Assembly (NCBI RefSeq): GCF_900021155.1
Contig: NZ_FCNT01000099.1
Coordinates: forward strand, 1 to 32,456
Source of the DNA: Alistipes sp. CHKCI003
GTDB lineage: Bacteria; Bacteroidota; Bacteroidia; Bacteroidales; Rikenellaceae
DNA: 32,456 nucleotides
Direction of reading: 5' to 3'
A program made the translations under genes and the position numbers. Within the stretch, counting starts at the first letter, position 1. Every line of letters starts with the position of its first letter. The notes beneath the pieces were generated by a model, which had not been told where the DNA came from, did no database searches, and saw nothing but the letters and a program-made list of their open reading frames with translations. Below are positions 32,409-32,456 of the stretch, one piece after another.

Positions 32409-32456
32409 CCGCCCCAACCTTCGAGGTTCGCCGCCGCAGACGCAAACGGCACACCC

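Overview
The window looks like chromosomal DNA from a GC-rich member of the Bacteroidota, most likely an Alistipes-like gut species. The grounds are a SusC/SusD pair, a GldH-type lipoprotein next to a PSP1 gene, promoters of the Bacteroidota form (TTTG at -33, TAnnTTTG at -7), no consistent Shine-Dalgarno sites, and high GC for this phylum. The genus is an inference; no rRNA or tRNA gene is visible.

Left part (1-8615), housekeeping genes, all on the plus strand: a ClpC-type AAA+ unfoldase; a 1.28-kb gene-free stretch; a MATE efflux pump; then a tight cluster of a PSP1 (RicT-like) protein with a long low-complexity tail, a GldH-like lipoprotein and TrmB tRNA methyltransferase. The gene-free stretch is not empty. 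On the minus strand it carries two diverged tandem copies of a structured, probably transcribed RNA element, each with its own -7 box and its own hairpin plus T-run. It also holds a large nested hairpin and a perfect 38-bp palindrome.

Right part (9112-32408), a polysaccharide utilisation locus (PUL) for a beta-mannan, probably galactomannan or glucomannan. A long minus-strand operon runs SusC, SusD, surface glycan-binding lipoprotein, GH130 phosphorylase, GH26 mannanase, GH97 alpha-galactosidase, GH31, GH28 and GH5 mannanase, and is followed by an AraC-type regulator. Two plus-strand units flank it: a bimodular GH28-GH26 protein on the left, and a GH28 plus a GPH-family sugar symporter on the right, divergent from SusC.

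Inferred working model: lipoprotein mannanases (GH26, GH5) cut mannan at the surface. The binding lipoprotein and SusCD import the oligosaccharides. GH97 and GH31 remove alpha-linked side groups in the periplasm. The symporter takes disaccharides across the inner membrane, and cytoplasmic GH130 phosphorolyses mannosyl-glucose. The partner mannobiose 2-epimerase is not in the window.

The most unusual items are the tandem structured RNAs at 3307-3740; the GH28-GH26 fusion with three GH28-type domains that lack the textbook GHG and RIK motifs; a TGATACT-type motif at similar distances upstream of the three outward promoters; and near-complete absence of the pentamer GTSAC across the window.
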